Shown here: positions 40,601 to 47,623 of the stretch, in pieces | How positions within the stretch are numbered: position 1 is the first letter of the stretch | Layout of the letters: every line of letters begins with the position of its first letter | Source: Vanilla planifolia | Taxonomy: Eukaryota; Streptophyta; Magnoliopsida; Asparagales; Orchidaceae | Assembly: GCA_023846275.1 (NCBI GenBank) | Contig: CM043871.1 | Coordinates: forward strand, 28,488,569 to 28,552,568 | Direction of reading: 5' to 3' | Length of the DNA stretch: 64,000 bases | Notes under the pieces: model-generated | Seen by the model: the letters and a program-made list of their open reading frames with translations, nothing else | Databases searched by the model: none | Told to the model about the DNA's origin: nothing | Translations under genes and position numbers: made by a program

Positions 40601-42351
40601 TGTGTTCTCTTCTTGAATATCAATTTCTCATTGATAAGAACTCTCTCTTACACACATAGATTACATACAAAGACAAACACATCCAATTAACTATACAAAA
40701 AACTTCCAACATTCAACAATCACCCTTATGGTCAACCTAGTACTACAATTAGCATTGATGGTTGAAGGCTATCCCACAATACCTTCCCTTTGCTCAAACA
40801 CATAAATCATCATAGTTACTCTTGGCTTTGGGACTGATTGCCTTGTATTCCCCAAACCCTCCAATGAGTCTTCTTTCTTGAGTTGTCCAAGACCTTGTAT
40901 AGACCTTGAATTTTTATTCTCCATAGGAAGAAAATGCTCTACATTCCTAGCAATTTAAAATTTCAAAGTTGCCAAAATATGCTTGCATAGAACCTTCCAT
41001 CTACAAATATTACATGTCAAGGAGGTTGGTGAACTTAAAAGGATTACATCCCAAAATTCTTTTACCCTCAATGAAAACCAAGAAGCAAAAGCTCCTTGCA
41101 CCACCCAATTTTGTTGATTGATTGAGGAAAAGGATAATTTGTTAATACAATTTGAAATGAGTCATTTTTTCTTAGTAAGAAGGAAGCATCTGGTAACACA
41201 TAGGTCAATTGGATTGGATCAATACAACAAAAAGATCTGGTACAAGAAAACTTCTTAATATTTTAGAATGAGGTAACCACAAATTGTTCCCCATAAGTCA
41301 AGGGTAAATCACTAATGAATAAGTCAACAGAAAGGCTGTCATAATTAAAAATAGTATTCTCAATTAATAAACTACCTTATGCCAAGTAAGATAAAGAATG
41401 GTCATTTCAGTTCATGAACAAACTACTTAACAACCAGAATAAAAATAAGAACTGATAAGCCACCCACATGCCCAATCTTGGTGTCAATTCTCATCATATC
41501 CATGCAAAGTGGCACTCGGATACTCGAACAAAAATTCCAGCAAATAAATACACCAAAATTATGTCTCAGCATCAGAAACTGAACCAAATAAAAACTTGAA
41601 AATCCTATCCCTGAAAGAATATTTAGGGAACCAGATTACCAAGCTCAAGAATCGTAAACATTCGTTAACATGTTCCAACACAAACTTCCAACAAACAAAA
41701 CACGTGCCCTGACTTCAACATTTTGGTTAAAACAAAAACCAGACGAACTTAGCCTATAATCTTCACAAGGTGCCCAGAGCATGTTCCCTGGCAAAGCAGA
41801 TTATAACAAACAAAACATGACACGAAATTCATCAGCTAATACAAGGTTCAAAAGTCTATCACATATGTCGATTATGCTTATCAAACAGAATAGTCATGCA
41901 ATGCACACCACAGTTAACAAAAGGGATCCAATCTTTGGGCAACAACAGCAAAAATCTATGAAGATCACAAGTAGTTAAAGCCACCTACAAAGTAACACTA
42001 GAAATAATCAATCTGTAAATAATTAAATAAGCACGTAGAAAATAAAACGATATTTTTTTTTTTATGTAACTATTTCCGGTTACCCTTGTTTTCTCCATCC
42101 GCATACACTATCTGTATATTCAAGATTGAGTGGTGTTCCGAATACCCGGAGTATAAATCTCGAAGGAAGAACAGACAGAAACACAAAGCAAAGAAGTGTG
42201 GGAAATGCGAGATATCGGCAAAAAAGACGGGAACTCTGTTGGATGGGAAGTACGGAGGTGAAGATAGGCGAGAGGGAATACTTACGCAGTAGTCACGAGA
42301 TCGTACGACGGGGAAGAGGTCAAGAAGACGACGGAACTCGCGCTCCTCCAT
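4542..42351 (-). CDS. Small unnamed plant protein, 6 exons over 37.8 kb with giant introns
   Basis: Assembled from splice sites. Exons are 42351-42286, 17263-17219 (or -17201), 17140-17071, 16601-16561, 4754-4695 and 4601-4542. Phases fit throughout (0, 0, 1, 0, 0), giving an ORF of 113 or 119 aa ending in TGA. The protein starts MEEREFRRLLDLFPVVRSRD and has a serine-rich linker. It then runs through a WQRGWAE segment and DAFWSKLRSAAERK to an all-helical C-terminal half (NAEKFCIAFKTAHEKL, then NELSLEAAKRFIG). The layout resembles a small conserved plant protein family that I cannot name, and no function is proposed. Introns are about 25.0 kb, 0.06-0.08 kb, 0.47 kb, 11.8 kb and 0.09 kb. The two large ones are packed with retroelement fossils. 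No stop or frame break is seen. Whether the 25-kb intron is efficiently spliced is unknown. Confidence 0.78.
4695..4754 (-). CDS. Giant-intron gene, exon 5
   Basis: The acceptor is TTTTAG and the donor is GTAGGT. It is exactly 20 codons, VGIANAEKFCIAFKTAHEKL, an amphipathic helix. Confidence 0.78.
4755..8500. other. Intron 4, left part: unassigned AT-rich DNA
   Basis: No coding region is supported. Short open frames at 5,005-5,226 and 5,670-5,861 (both minus) show no family resemblance. A CT-rich patch lies at about 5,940-5,985. A primer-binding-site-like motif in plus orientation (7,819-7,830, TGGTATCTGAGC) hints at a lost LTR element, but no coding part follows it. Confidence 0.45.
8500..10119 (-). 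mobile_element. Ty3/gypsy fossil, gag to protease, broken
   Basis: Read on the minus strand from a primer-binding-site-like motif at 10,108-10,119 (resembling the tRNA-iMet site). The stretch shows remnants of a gag core (about 9,900-9,200), a zinc-knuckle-like patch near 9,100-9,160 and a protease-region remnant (about 8,960-8,520) with family spacing. It is heavily decayed with many breaks. No LTR pair was recognised, and age looks old. It lies inside intron 4 of the giant-intron gene. Confidence 0.6.
10120..11800. other. Intron 4: unassigned, possible LTR remnant at the left
   Basis: The left end should contain the 5' LTR of the minus-strand gypsy fossil if it survives, but I cannot fix its outer end. 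The rest shows no supported gene. Confidence 0.35.
11808..11947. repeat. 70-bp tandem duplication, two copies
   Basis: Copies are 11,808-11,877 and 11,878-11,947. Each starts GTTATCCACATGATC and ends CATTTGGGA. By eye they differ at two positions, so the duplication is recent relative to its surroundings. Confidence 0.9.
11937..12065 (+). repeat. Degenerate subrepeats, also found at 16.27 kb
   Basis: Units of about 55 bp look like TTGGGAATTCTCTC then TTCCCTAATTTGAGAG then TTTTCCC. Diverged units of the same type occur at 16,268-16,425. Element type is unknown. Confidence 0.45.
12066..16267. other. Intron 4, right part: unassigned
   Basis: AT-rich. A 114-codon minus-strand open frame (13,392-13,736) is strongly hydrophobic but matches no family I know and is probably chance. 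A (GT)n microsatellite lies at about 15,180-15,210. It is bounded on both sides by related subrepeats, so a decayed element may fill it. Confidence 0.4.
15180..15211. repeat. (GT)n microsatellite
   Basis: About nine GT units, followed by a short GT/AT mixture. Confidence 0.85.
16268..16425 (+). repeat. Second copy of the 55-bp subrepeat family
   Basis: Two to three diverged units with the same order of short motifs (GGAAG/GGAAA, then TCTCT, then TTTCCC-like) and orientation as 11,937-12,065. Confidence 0.4.
16561..16601 (-). CDS. Giant-intron gene, exon 4
   Basis: The acceptor is AGCAG and the donor is GTATGA. The exon is 41 nt. Joined to exon 3 it reads DAFWSKLRSAAERK. It ends in phase 0. 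Confidence 0.75.
17071..17140 (-). CDS. Giant-intron gene, exon 3
   Basis: The acceptor is AACAG. It encodes MADWQRGWAEMDKVDELKEN followed by GNE, and ends in phase 1 at GTACTT. The single leftover G completes an Asp codon with exon 4. Confidence 0.72.
17219..17263 (-). CDS. Giant-intron gene, exon 2 (serine/glutamine-rich)
   Basis: The acceptor is GTTTCAG at 17264-17270. It encodes DEAERTSSSQSAQDN in phase 0. Two in-phase donors are possible: GTCTGT after 17219 (78-nt intron) or GTTTAG after 17201 (60-nt intron, adding VCDKSS). The longer intron is more usual for plants. Confidence 0.65.
17400..18480 (+). mobile_element. Ty1/copia fossil, leader and gag, broken
   Basis: A gag remnant of the UBN2 type lies at about 17,952-18,340, with short stretches such as NSLKPNI and YLLYET in the expected order. 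A decayed primer-binding-site-like motif lies upstream at about 17,714-17,730, which puts a possible 5' LTR at about 17,400-17,713. It is broken by several changes. It is probably the 5' part of the copia pol fossil at 20.83-23.13 kb. Located in intron 1 of the giant-intron gene, near its exon 2. Confidence 0.65.
18481..20830. other. Unassigned segment between copia gag and pol fossils
   Basis: Longer than expected between gag and integrase, so it is probably a later insertion plus decayed copia DNA. The part at about 19,560-20,170 is strongly pyrimidine-rich on the plus strand (CTCAAG-, CTTCCT-type words). No gene is seen. Confidence 0.4.
20830..23130 (+). mobile_element. Ty1/copia fossil, integrase to RNase H, broken
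   Basis: The order follows copia pol. An integrase core remnant holds the short motif DNGGEYF near 20,990. The integrase C-terminal region is at about 21,240-21,340, reverse-transcriptase remnants at about 21,880-22,400, and RNase H to about 23,100 with HDRTKHLEI near 22,990. It is broken in many places and looks old. Same strand and order as the gag fossil at 17.95 kb, so one element is likely. Confidence 0.8.
23131..25150. other. Very AT-rich spacer, possible copia 3' end at the left
   Basis: No gene is supported. The left part may include the 3' LTR of the copia fossil. The right end leads into the next copia fossil, whose 5' LTR may lie just before 25,158. Confidence 0.4.
25158..27014 (+). 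mobile_element. Second Ty1/copia fossil, gag to integrase, broken
   Basis: A degenerate primer-binding-site-like motif at 25,158-25,169 precedes a gag remnant (about 25,250-25,950). It is followed by protease and pre-integrase remnants (about 26,040-26,250) and an integrase core remnant (about 26,660-26,990, with the short motif NNEFQQFCAYHGI). Many breaks, old. It stops exactly where the solo LTR at 27,015 begins. I could not recognise its continuation beyond 28,924. Confidence 0.65.
27015..28919 (+). mobile_element. Solo LTR, Ty3/gypsy (probably Tekay/Del chromovirus), 1,905 bp
   Basis: Starts TGTAATATCC and ends GGGGCGTGACA, flanked by a perfect 5-bp target duplication AAAAT (27,010-27,014 and 28,920-28,924). 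No internal coding region or second LTR is present, so it is a solo LTR left by LTR-LTR recombination. The first 700 bp are GC-rich, against an AT-rich background. It has an internal tandem repeat (28,088-28,297) and a conserved CTACTGGGCTTTATAAGCTC block about 315 bp from the end. The perfect target duplication suggests it is younger than the copia fossil it interrupts. Confidence 0.9.
28088..28297 (+). repeat. 71-bp tandem repeat inside the solo LTR
   Basis: Two identical copies at 28,156-28,226 and 28,227-28,297 begin GAGATCGAGACATCTCG. A diverged copy precedes them at about 28,088-28,155. Comparable repeat blocks occur in the second solo LTR at 46.7 kb. Confidence 0.9.
28925..30810. other. 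Intron 1: unassigned DNA after the solo LTR
   Basis: Should begin with the far side of the interrupted copia fossil, but I recognise no pol motif. A 72-codon open frame (29,957-30,175) has no known resemblance. A T-rich tract lies near 30,260. Confidence 0.4.
30812..31030 (-). repeat. LTR-like repeat family, X-part, copy A
   Basis: Starts GATTTTGGTGATGTTCTAG on the plus strand. The same word opens copy D at 37,457, and the order of short blocks downstream matches copies C and D. Orientation is inferred from copy C. Confidence 0.55.
31430..32640 (+). mobile_element. Ty3/gypsy integrase fossil, broken
   Basis: Integrase zinc-finger and core remnants lie at about 31,430-31,760 (short motif VVDRFTKW). 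The core end, with SCHLETNGHT and HVEHAYNRT, is at about 31,870-32,020. The C-terminal region, with NAYIVELP and STFNV-like NTFNVSNL, is at about 32,330-32,440. The C-terminal pattern resembles Reina-type chromoviruses, but this is tentative. Several breaks. Gag, protease and reverse transcriptase are not seen upstream. Located in intron 1, between repeat copies A and B. Confidence 0.75.
33104..33352. repeat. Degenerate minisatellite, about four units of 55-75 bp
   Basis: Units share ACCTGCC then AGCAAAGCAGTTCG then TGACC then ACAAACA. Starts are near 33,104, 33,180, 33,242 and 33,298. It lies 3' of the gypsy integrase fossil and may be part of that element's 3' end. Confidence 0.7.
33890..34160 (-). 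repeat. LTR-like repeat family, Y-part, copy B
   Basis: Shares in order, with copies C and E, the blocks GACTAAAC, CACCAA/CCAACA, ACAATTGCATATATAAT and CTCAATAACCAGATGTCAT. It is followed at 34,164-34,174 by a pyrimidine run that on the minus strand reads as a polypurine tract (AAGGGAGAGGG). Confidence 0.65.
34161..36627 (-). mobile_element. Interior of a minus-strand LTR element without recognisable coding genes
   Basis: Bounded on the right by a perfect 12-bp tRNA-iMet-type primer binding site on the minus strand (36,628-36,639, plus-strand GCTCTGATACCA) and on the left by a polypurine-like tract (34,164-34,174). Repeat copies C and B lie outside them as presumed 5' and 3' LTRs. No gag or pol motif was recognised, so it is either a non-autonomous (LARD-like) element or a gutted one. 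Confidence 0.55.
36640..37390 (-). repeat. LTR-like repeat family, X+Y, copy C (presumed 5' LTR)
   Basis: The only copy in which X (about 36,655-37,010) and Y (about 37,157-37,390) are continuous. It lies directly beside the primer binding site, which supports an LTR. X contains CTAGCTCGGGCTGAAATC and Y contains TCATCAATAACCAAATGTC. Confidence 0.6.
37457..37890 (-). repeat. LTR-like repeat family, X-part, copy D
   Basis: Opens with GATTTTGGTGATGTTCC and contains CTAGCTAGAGCTGAAATC, parallel to copy C. It breaks off before the Y part, which reappears at 39.94 kb. Confidence 0.6.
38031..38700. repeat. Dispersed repeat Z, copy 1
   Basis: Same order of words as 60,575-61,260: AATCCTACAAAT, then GGGACAAA, AAAACTCAAATACAA and GGCTCCAAAT. 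Both copies lie in the same orientation and are followed by AT-rich GTACTATACTTTA-type repeats. Confidence 0.65.
38700..39150. repeat. Degenerate AT-rich tandem repeats (TGTACTTTA/GTACTATACTTTAT)
   Basis: Repeated words such as ATATTGTACTTTAAAGACAA and GTACTATACTTTATCCTTAA recur about every 55-90 bp. The matching array follows repeat Z copy 2 at 61.25-61.76 kb. Confidence 0.65.
39151..39940. other. Unassigned; weak primer-site-like word near 39,700
   Basis: No coding sequence. A weak minus-strand primer-site-like word (CCTCTGATAACA, about 39,697-39,708) precedes repeat copy E. Confidence 0.35.
39940..40230 (-). repeat. LTR-like repeat family, Y-part, copy E
   Basis: Parallels copies B and C: CACTGAACTATACCCAAAC, then CTTGCACCAATACACAATG, then AATAACTAGTTGTCATT. 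Confidence 0.6.
40231..42285. other. Intron 1, 5' end: unassigned
   Basis: AT-rich with no supported gene. The last few hundred bases next to exon 1 carry the GTAAGT donor and normal intron composition. Confidence 0.4.
42286..42351 (-). CDS. Giant-intron gene, exon 1
   Basis: ATG at 42351, 22 codons, charged then hydrophobic (EEREFRRLLDLFPVV). It ends after RSRDYC at a consensus GTAAGT donor in phase 0. The first 22 residues sit in a local GC-richer patch, unlike the surrounding AT-rich DNA. Confidence 0.8.
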
Positions 42352-43085
42352 CGCTCTAGGCAGTGGAGACGGAAAGTTGATCCCAATCTACTGCTTTAGT
42401 CTGCTGGGGGTTTCGAACCTAGGACGAGCGACAAGGTCCTTCTAAACCCGGTCAAAGATACAGAAGTAAATCAGGTTTTGCCCCATTTGATGAAGATAAC
42501 TATTTTTGTTTGTTTTTTGTTTTAGGTTTTATTTTATGTTCTTTACGAAATTTGTGAGTTTAAAAATAATAAAATTCTGTTAAAAAAAATTAGAGAAAAC
42601 TATTTATTAAAATTTTAGAATTTTTTAATTTAAAATTTTAAAAAGCTGACTCAGAAATTTTAATGTGTCTACCTAGCATATAAAAATGAAATATTTTATG
42701 TAAGAAATTCATAATTTAGCCATTGATTTATTATTGTAATAGATTTTAATCATTAATTATTATTAAAATAAATTAGTCATTTATTAATATTCACTATTAT
42801 AAATTATTGATAATAGGTACACTGATATGTTAAATATTAAAATCAATCTTTTATAAAATATTATTAACTCACGAAAACCTCTAACCTTATAAACATGAGA
42901 TTGGCTATTCCATTATTACTTTAGCCTTCCTAAGGTTAGTAAGGATCTTATAAAAAAATTTATTTGATCAATAATAAACAAAAATTTCTTAAATTTTGTA
43001 AATAGTTAGTGATTTTGTAATGTTAAACAAACTCTCTTAATCTTCATTTTACTGCAAACTCCATTTTTGCCAAAAAGTTTTAGGT
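42352..43085. promoter_or_regulatory. 5' flank of the giant-intron gene
   Basis: About 120 bp of moderately GC-rich sequence directly upstream of the ATG at 42,351 probably holds the 5' UTR and core promoter on the minus strand. It then becomes very AT-rich. No clear TATA position is claimed. Confidence 0.35.
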
Positions 43086-43963
43086 ATGAAGAGAGGAAGG
43101 GGAGTCAGAGAAGAATGAAAAAGATGAGTTTTGAGGCAGCGATCGGAAGGCAGCGGCGGGAAGGAGTTTGCGACGGGGAGCTGCCAACAGGGGGGTAGTG
43201 ACAGAGGGCTGGAGACGGACTGTTGGTGGCAAAGCGCACGGGACGGAACGTTAGTGGCGGATGACAGGTGAGGAGCAGTTGGCAGCTACAGCTGGTGGGG
43301 AGGCGTAAACGGAAGGTGAGGTACCCGGGCCACCGTCAGAGATTGGATCAGGGGAACTCATGGCAAAACGGAAGAGCAGGTGGGCACGTGACGGGCAGCT
43401 GGTAACCGCTAAAGGTGGCACGTGCAAGCGAGCACGTGAGGTATCAAAACCGTTGCGGGAATTTGCTAGGTCACGTGGATCCAGGAATTTTTGAATTTGA
43501 AATTCTGAATATTCAGCAGAAGCGGGGGCGTGGGGACAGCTTTAAACTACAAAGTTACTCTGCGACGCACCACACTGGATCATCCCCTTGCATGGTTCAG
43601 GGTCACCTACAGCCCTAATGGGATGAAAGATGGCAGGAGGCAAGGCTAGGAGCAACAAGAAGGTGAGGACCACTGGAAGCAACTCGCCAGTGAGAGAATG
43701 ACTCTCTTCCACTTCTGGAGGGGAAACGATGATCGCCGAAGGAAATCCCCTCTTCTCTCAAAATTCAGATGTAGCGGTGGACGTATTAAACGAAACTACT
43801 GGCACGAATGACTGAAGGGATTACCCGGCGAGCACGGTGGAACATGTGGAAGCTCCAGCTGAGCTACCTGACTACCAGAGCCAGGGGGACAGAGGTGAGG
43901 AAGCAAATGGAGGTCACACCGCGATCACTGGCATGATGGAGCTAGAGGACACAGCGCATATGG

Positions 43964-45175
43964 TTGCGGAGCCTGCGGTGGGCAAGCTTTTCCGGAGAAA
44001 TGATCAACCCCGAGCACGGGGCTGCTGGGAGACGGGAGGTTCCCACAACAAGGATTAGTTTCAGAGAAGCCTTAATTGCAAATAACAACAACATTGCCCC
44101 GAATAGTCATGCAACCTCTTATGTGCGTCTGGCCAATATCGATGTTAAGGATCGTGTTGCAGGTATTCCTGATCACGTTGAGGGTGGTGATGTATTTATG
44201 TCATCGGAAGCTTGCCATAGGCGTATCGAATTTCACAAATTCGATTTGGTTGGGCGAGCATACGGGAACACACTCCTATTCCCCGTCATTGCACAGGTGT
44301 TGCTAAAGAGATGGGGTCACTACAAGAATTTTAGGATTCTCGACCTGTCATCCGACTGTTTCTACTTGCACTTCGATTCCATCAATGACAGGAATGAAGT
44401 CTGGCTTGGTGGCCCGTGGCAGGTCGCAGGACAAGCCATGGGGCTTGATATTTGGACGCACGAATTCGGACCAAACGCTGCAACAGCGATGTGCGCACCG
44501 GTGTGTGTATGCCTTTCGTGCCTCCTACTCATATATTGGGACGTAGAGAACATATTAAGAATTGCCAAGGCTATTTGGGAGCCTTTTCTCCTTGACAGCT
44601 GGACTGCTGAGATGGAACGATTCTCCTATGCTCGAGTGTGCATCTGAATGGACCTCTCGAAGCCTCTGAAATTGGGTATATGGCTCAACGAAGAATTTGG
44701 AAGAACCTACCAGGCTTTCGAGTACGAGGGATTGCCATGGATTTGCTTCTCATGTGGGCACGTTGGTCACCATGCGGGCTAGTGCAACACGCATAAGTCC
44801 ATGGAAGCAGTACATGCATGTCCAGCTTCCTCTGTGACTCCAGAAGATAATGTCATTCGAGGAGGACTGACGGAGGTGGAGGATACGCACAATGGTGACG
44901 GGAAGACCACTGAGGCGGAATGCGCCAGAAGTCCTCGGAAGCAGGAGGAGAACATGTATGCTCCAGAGGAAAAGGAACAAAAGTTGGGCCCATGGATGCT
45001 TGTCCAACCCCGGCATAGGAGACAAGGCGTGGCTGACCACAGGAGCATAGCAGGCAAAGTGAGCCAGAATCCTCGAAAGACTGTCAGTCGTAGGATTCAT
45101 GACCAGGGGGCCGCTAGCATGTATCACGGCATGAGAAGCCCATCCATGGACCGTGGTAGAGGTATGGCAAAGTGA
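43964..45175 (+). pseudogene. LINE ORF1 (DUF4283-like, CCHC zinc knuckle)
   Basis: Nucleic-acid-binding protein of plant L1 elements. One frame holds from about 43,964 to the TGA at 45,173-45,175, interrupted by stops at 44,645 (TGA) and 44,780 (TAG). The DUF4283-like part is at about 44,051-44,630 (ending in a WLGGPWQVAGQ segment). EYEGLPWICFSCGHVGHHAG then forms the zinc knuckle CX2CX4HX4C at 44,744-44,785, whose last spacer contains the TAG. The 5' start lies further upstream in other frames (ATG at 43,630), so the N-terminus is frameshifted. Confidence 0.8.
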
Positions 45176-45633
45176 GCCTCGCACCCAAGGACCCGCGAGG
45201 ATTGGGTGCTGATAAAATAGGCAGATGCTTCCATGAAGGATGTGGGAACGGGATAGGCGATGCAGGTAGGAGGGAACAAGGGGAAATTGTCTTTGCTGCA
45301 GGAGGAATTGGCGATGGATATAACTATAAACCCAGATTGTAACAGCCTCAGTGTATTGTATGTTATTTTATTTTATTTGTTTAAATGAAAGAGCTCTGTG
45401 AGACGAATCCAACGATGTTTAATTTGTAATTTTCGGAGCTCTAATGAATAAATTATGAATTTTTAAAGATTTGGGATAAATTTGTAACGTAGATGATAGA
45501 TCTGTAATTTTTAAATGTCGGCTTAGTTCAAATCCGATTGGCGGAGGATATATTTGCAAATATAAAATTTAGAGAGGGGTTTTCTGCAAAATGCGGTTCA
45601 CGAACGTTCAATTAAGTCGGTTTCGGCCGCGGC

Positions 45634-45641
45634 TATAAAAG
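45634..45641 (+). promoter_or_regulatory. TATA box of the solo LTR
   Basis: TATAAAAG in the GC-rich context GGCTATAAAAGCCG, the expected place for an LTR promoter. Confidence 0.55.
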
Positions 45642-46676
45642 CCGACTCTGCGCGTTTGAAACGCATTTCTGCGAACACGGTGGCAAGACACGACGGCGAG
45701 GTACGGCGGCGAGGAATTTTTGTGATTTTCAGTAAGTGACGACGATGGCCAACGAAGGTGAGAATTTTATTTGCTTTGTTGTTTTTATAAGTTTTTCGGG
45801 GAGCGGCGGTCAGTTGGCCGGCGAGAGACTCAAGAAATTTCAAAGTTCGCCCTCAAAATATTTCGGTTTCGCTGGACTCGAGAGAAAGAGAGAGAGAGAG
45901 AGAGGGCGACGTGAACCGGTCCAGGCTTTGGACCGGGTTACGCTACTGAACCAGATGCCGAGCGCGAGCGGTCCAACACGTCGAGAGCGCGGTCCAGCGC
46001 CAAGCGAGCGTAGTTCAACGCCAAGTGCGCGCGGTCCAGCGCCCCGTGCACGCCAGGTCTAGTGCCTAGAGTGCGCGTTCCAGCACGCCGAGCAAGTGGT
46101 CCAGCGACGGCGTAAGGAATTTGGGAATTTAGAAAACGTAGATTTGGAAAGCTGTTTGGAAAAGCTTTTAGAAAGTTTTTCTGCGCGGGCGGTTGAGCGA
46201 CGGACGCGGGTAGTCCAGCATAGACCTTAGCCGGTCCAACACCTTTTTGGGATTTATTTTGGGGTGTGTTTGGGAAAGCTTTTAGAAAGCAAAAATTTTG
46301 GTTAATAAGCATATTTAAATTAATTATTTTTGTATTTTACGAGCTTGTAGGACATCAAGAAGAATCAGAAGTGAGTAAGACAGTTGGTACAGCAAATTCA
46401 GGTAGATAAATTCCTAACCCTGTGATGTAGCACAATATTATGTGTTTGTTTTACAGGGTTTTCTTTTAGTTACATGGTGTTTTGGTTGTTCTATATGTTG
46501 ATGTTTATTTTATTTGCATGACAACTAAAAAGGAAATAAATAATATGGTATAATATGCTAAAGAAAGAGACGAAACAATATGACATGAAAGGACTTTTGA
46601 TATGACATGGATTGATGTTTGGAAAATGACAAATAAAACAATGAGATTCCCAGAGAACATTATCCTCACCACTAGA

Positions 46677-46930
46677 CTCAGCATGTGTTGCAGGGTATCG
46701 ATCTTCTGATCAGATATCTGCCTAGTGTTTATATCAGGCTCAGCGTGTGTCGCAGGGTATCGATCTTCAGATCAAATATATGTCTGGTATTATGTGCTAT
46801 GACTCCATGATGATTTACACCAGGCTCAGCATGTGTTGCAGGGTATGGTACCATACCTGCCTGGTGGCATTAGGCACAGCATGTGTTGCAGGGTATCAAT
46901 CTTCGGATCAGATATCTGTCTAGTGTTATG
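46677..46930 (+). repeat. Four diverged subrepeats in the second solo LTR
   Basis: Units begin CTCAGCATGTGTTGCAGGGT or a variant near 46,677, 46,739, 46,825 and 46,875. Most continue into ATCGATCTTC and GATCAGATAT. Confidence 0.85.
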
Positions 46931-47623
46931 TGATTGGTTGGATGCCAGCTGGAGGTCATTTATTGATGATGATTGGATCCAGAGGATAATGCGTCAAAGA
47001 GAATTGGGCCTGATAACAACACACTATATAAGGAATTTACATTCTTTATGGTTTCCATTTGGCATTACCTTATATGTATGTATGACATTCATCTTTATTG
47101 TTAATGGTATTTGTTATGCCTTTTATTTCCTTGGTTAATTATGTGAATTTATCTACTGAGATTTATAAAATCTCATTTAGTGCTTACATCACAGGTCATG
47201 AAATCACTACACTGAGAGATGGGAATGATACTGCTACAAAAGAACCCTTTTCACGAGATGTGTAAAAAAAAAGAAGAGGGTTTGGTGTGATTATTATAAA
47301 AACATGTTCGTGTTTATATATATTATAAATATATATGGAGTTTGTGTTTATCTTACCATCGGGTTCCCACCTTTGATTTTTTTTGGTTATTTGTCCTCAC
47401 TCGATGTAACAGCTAAGCAAATTTATGTTAATATTGTTATATAATGGTACTTGGTTAGGTGGGGGCTTGACATAAATGGACACTCCACCAAAACAAGATA
47501 GGAGAATTTCTCCTAGGCTGTGCTTCGTGAGGTGCAGGGGTCATCGGGAGGAAGATGTAGGAGGCTTCATGTGGGAGAAGTGCGAGGCTGCATGTGGGTA
47601 CCAATAACAAGCTCCAGGTGAAG

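Larger units (their letters stand above)
45338..47472 (+). mobile_element. Second solo LTR, Ty3/gypsy (probably Tekay/Del), 2,135 bp, nested in the LINE
   Basis: Starts TGTAACAGCC and ends GGGGGCTTGACA. No internal region is present. The five flanking bases (CAGAT before, TAAAT after) are similar but not identical, so the target duplication is imperfect or lost. TATAAAAG lies at 45,634-45,641. A block of four diverged subrepeats lies at 46,677-46,930. A CTACTGAGATTTATAAAATCTC block lies about 319 bp from the end, matching the first solo LTR in position. It separates LINE ORF1 from ORF2 and is therefore younger than the LINE. Confidence 0.8.

Noticed and set aside
45736-46312. Arg/Pro/Ala-rich open frames at 45.7-46.3 kb
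   Set aside because: Same reason: GC-rich solo LTR sequence with low-complexity translation.
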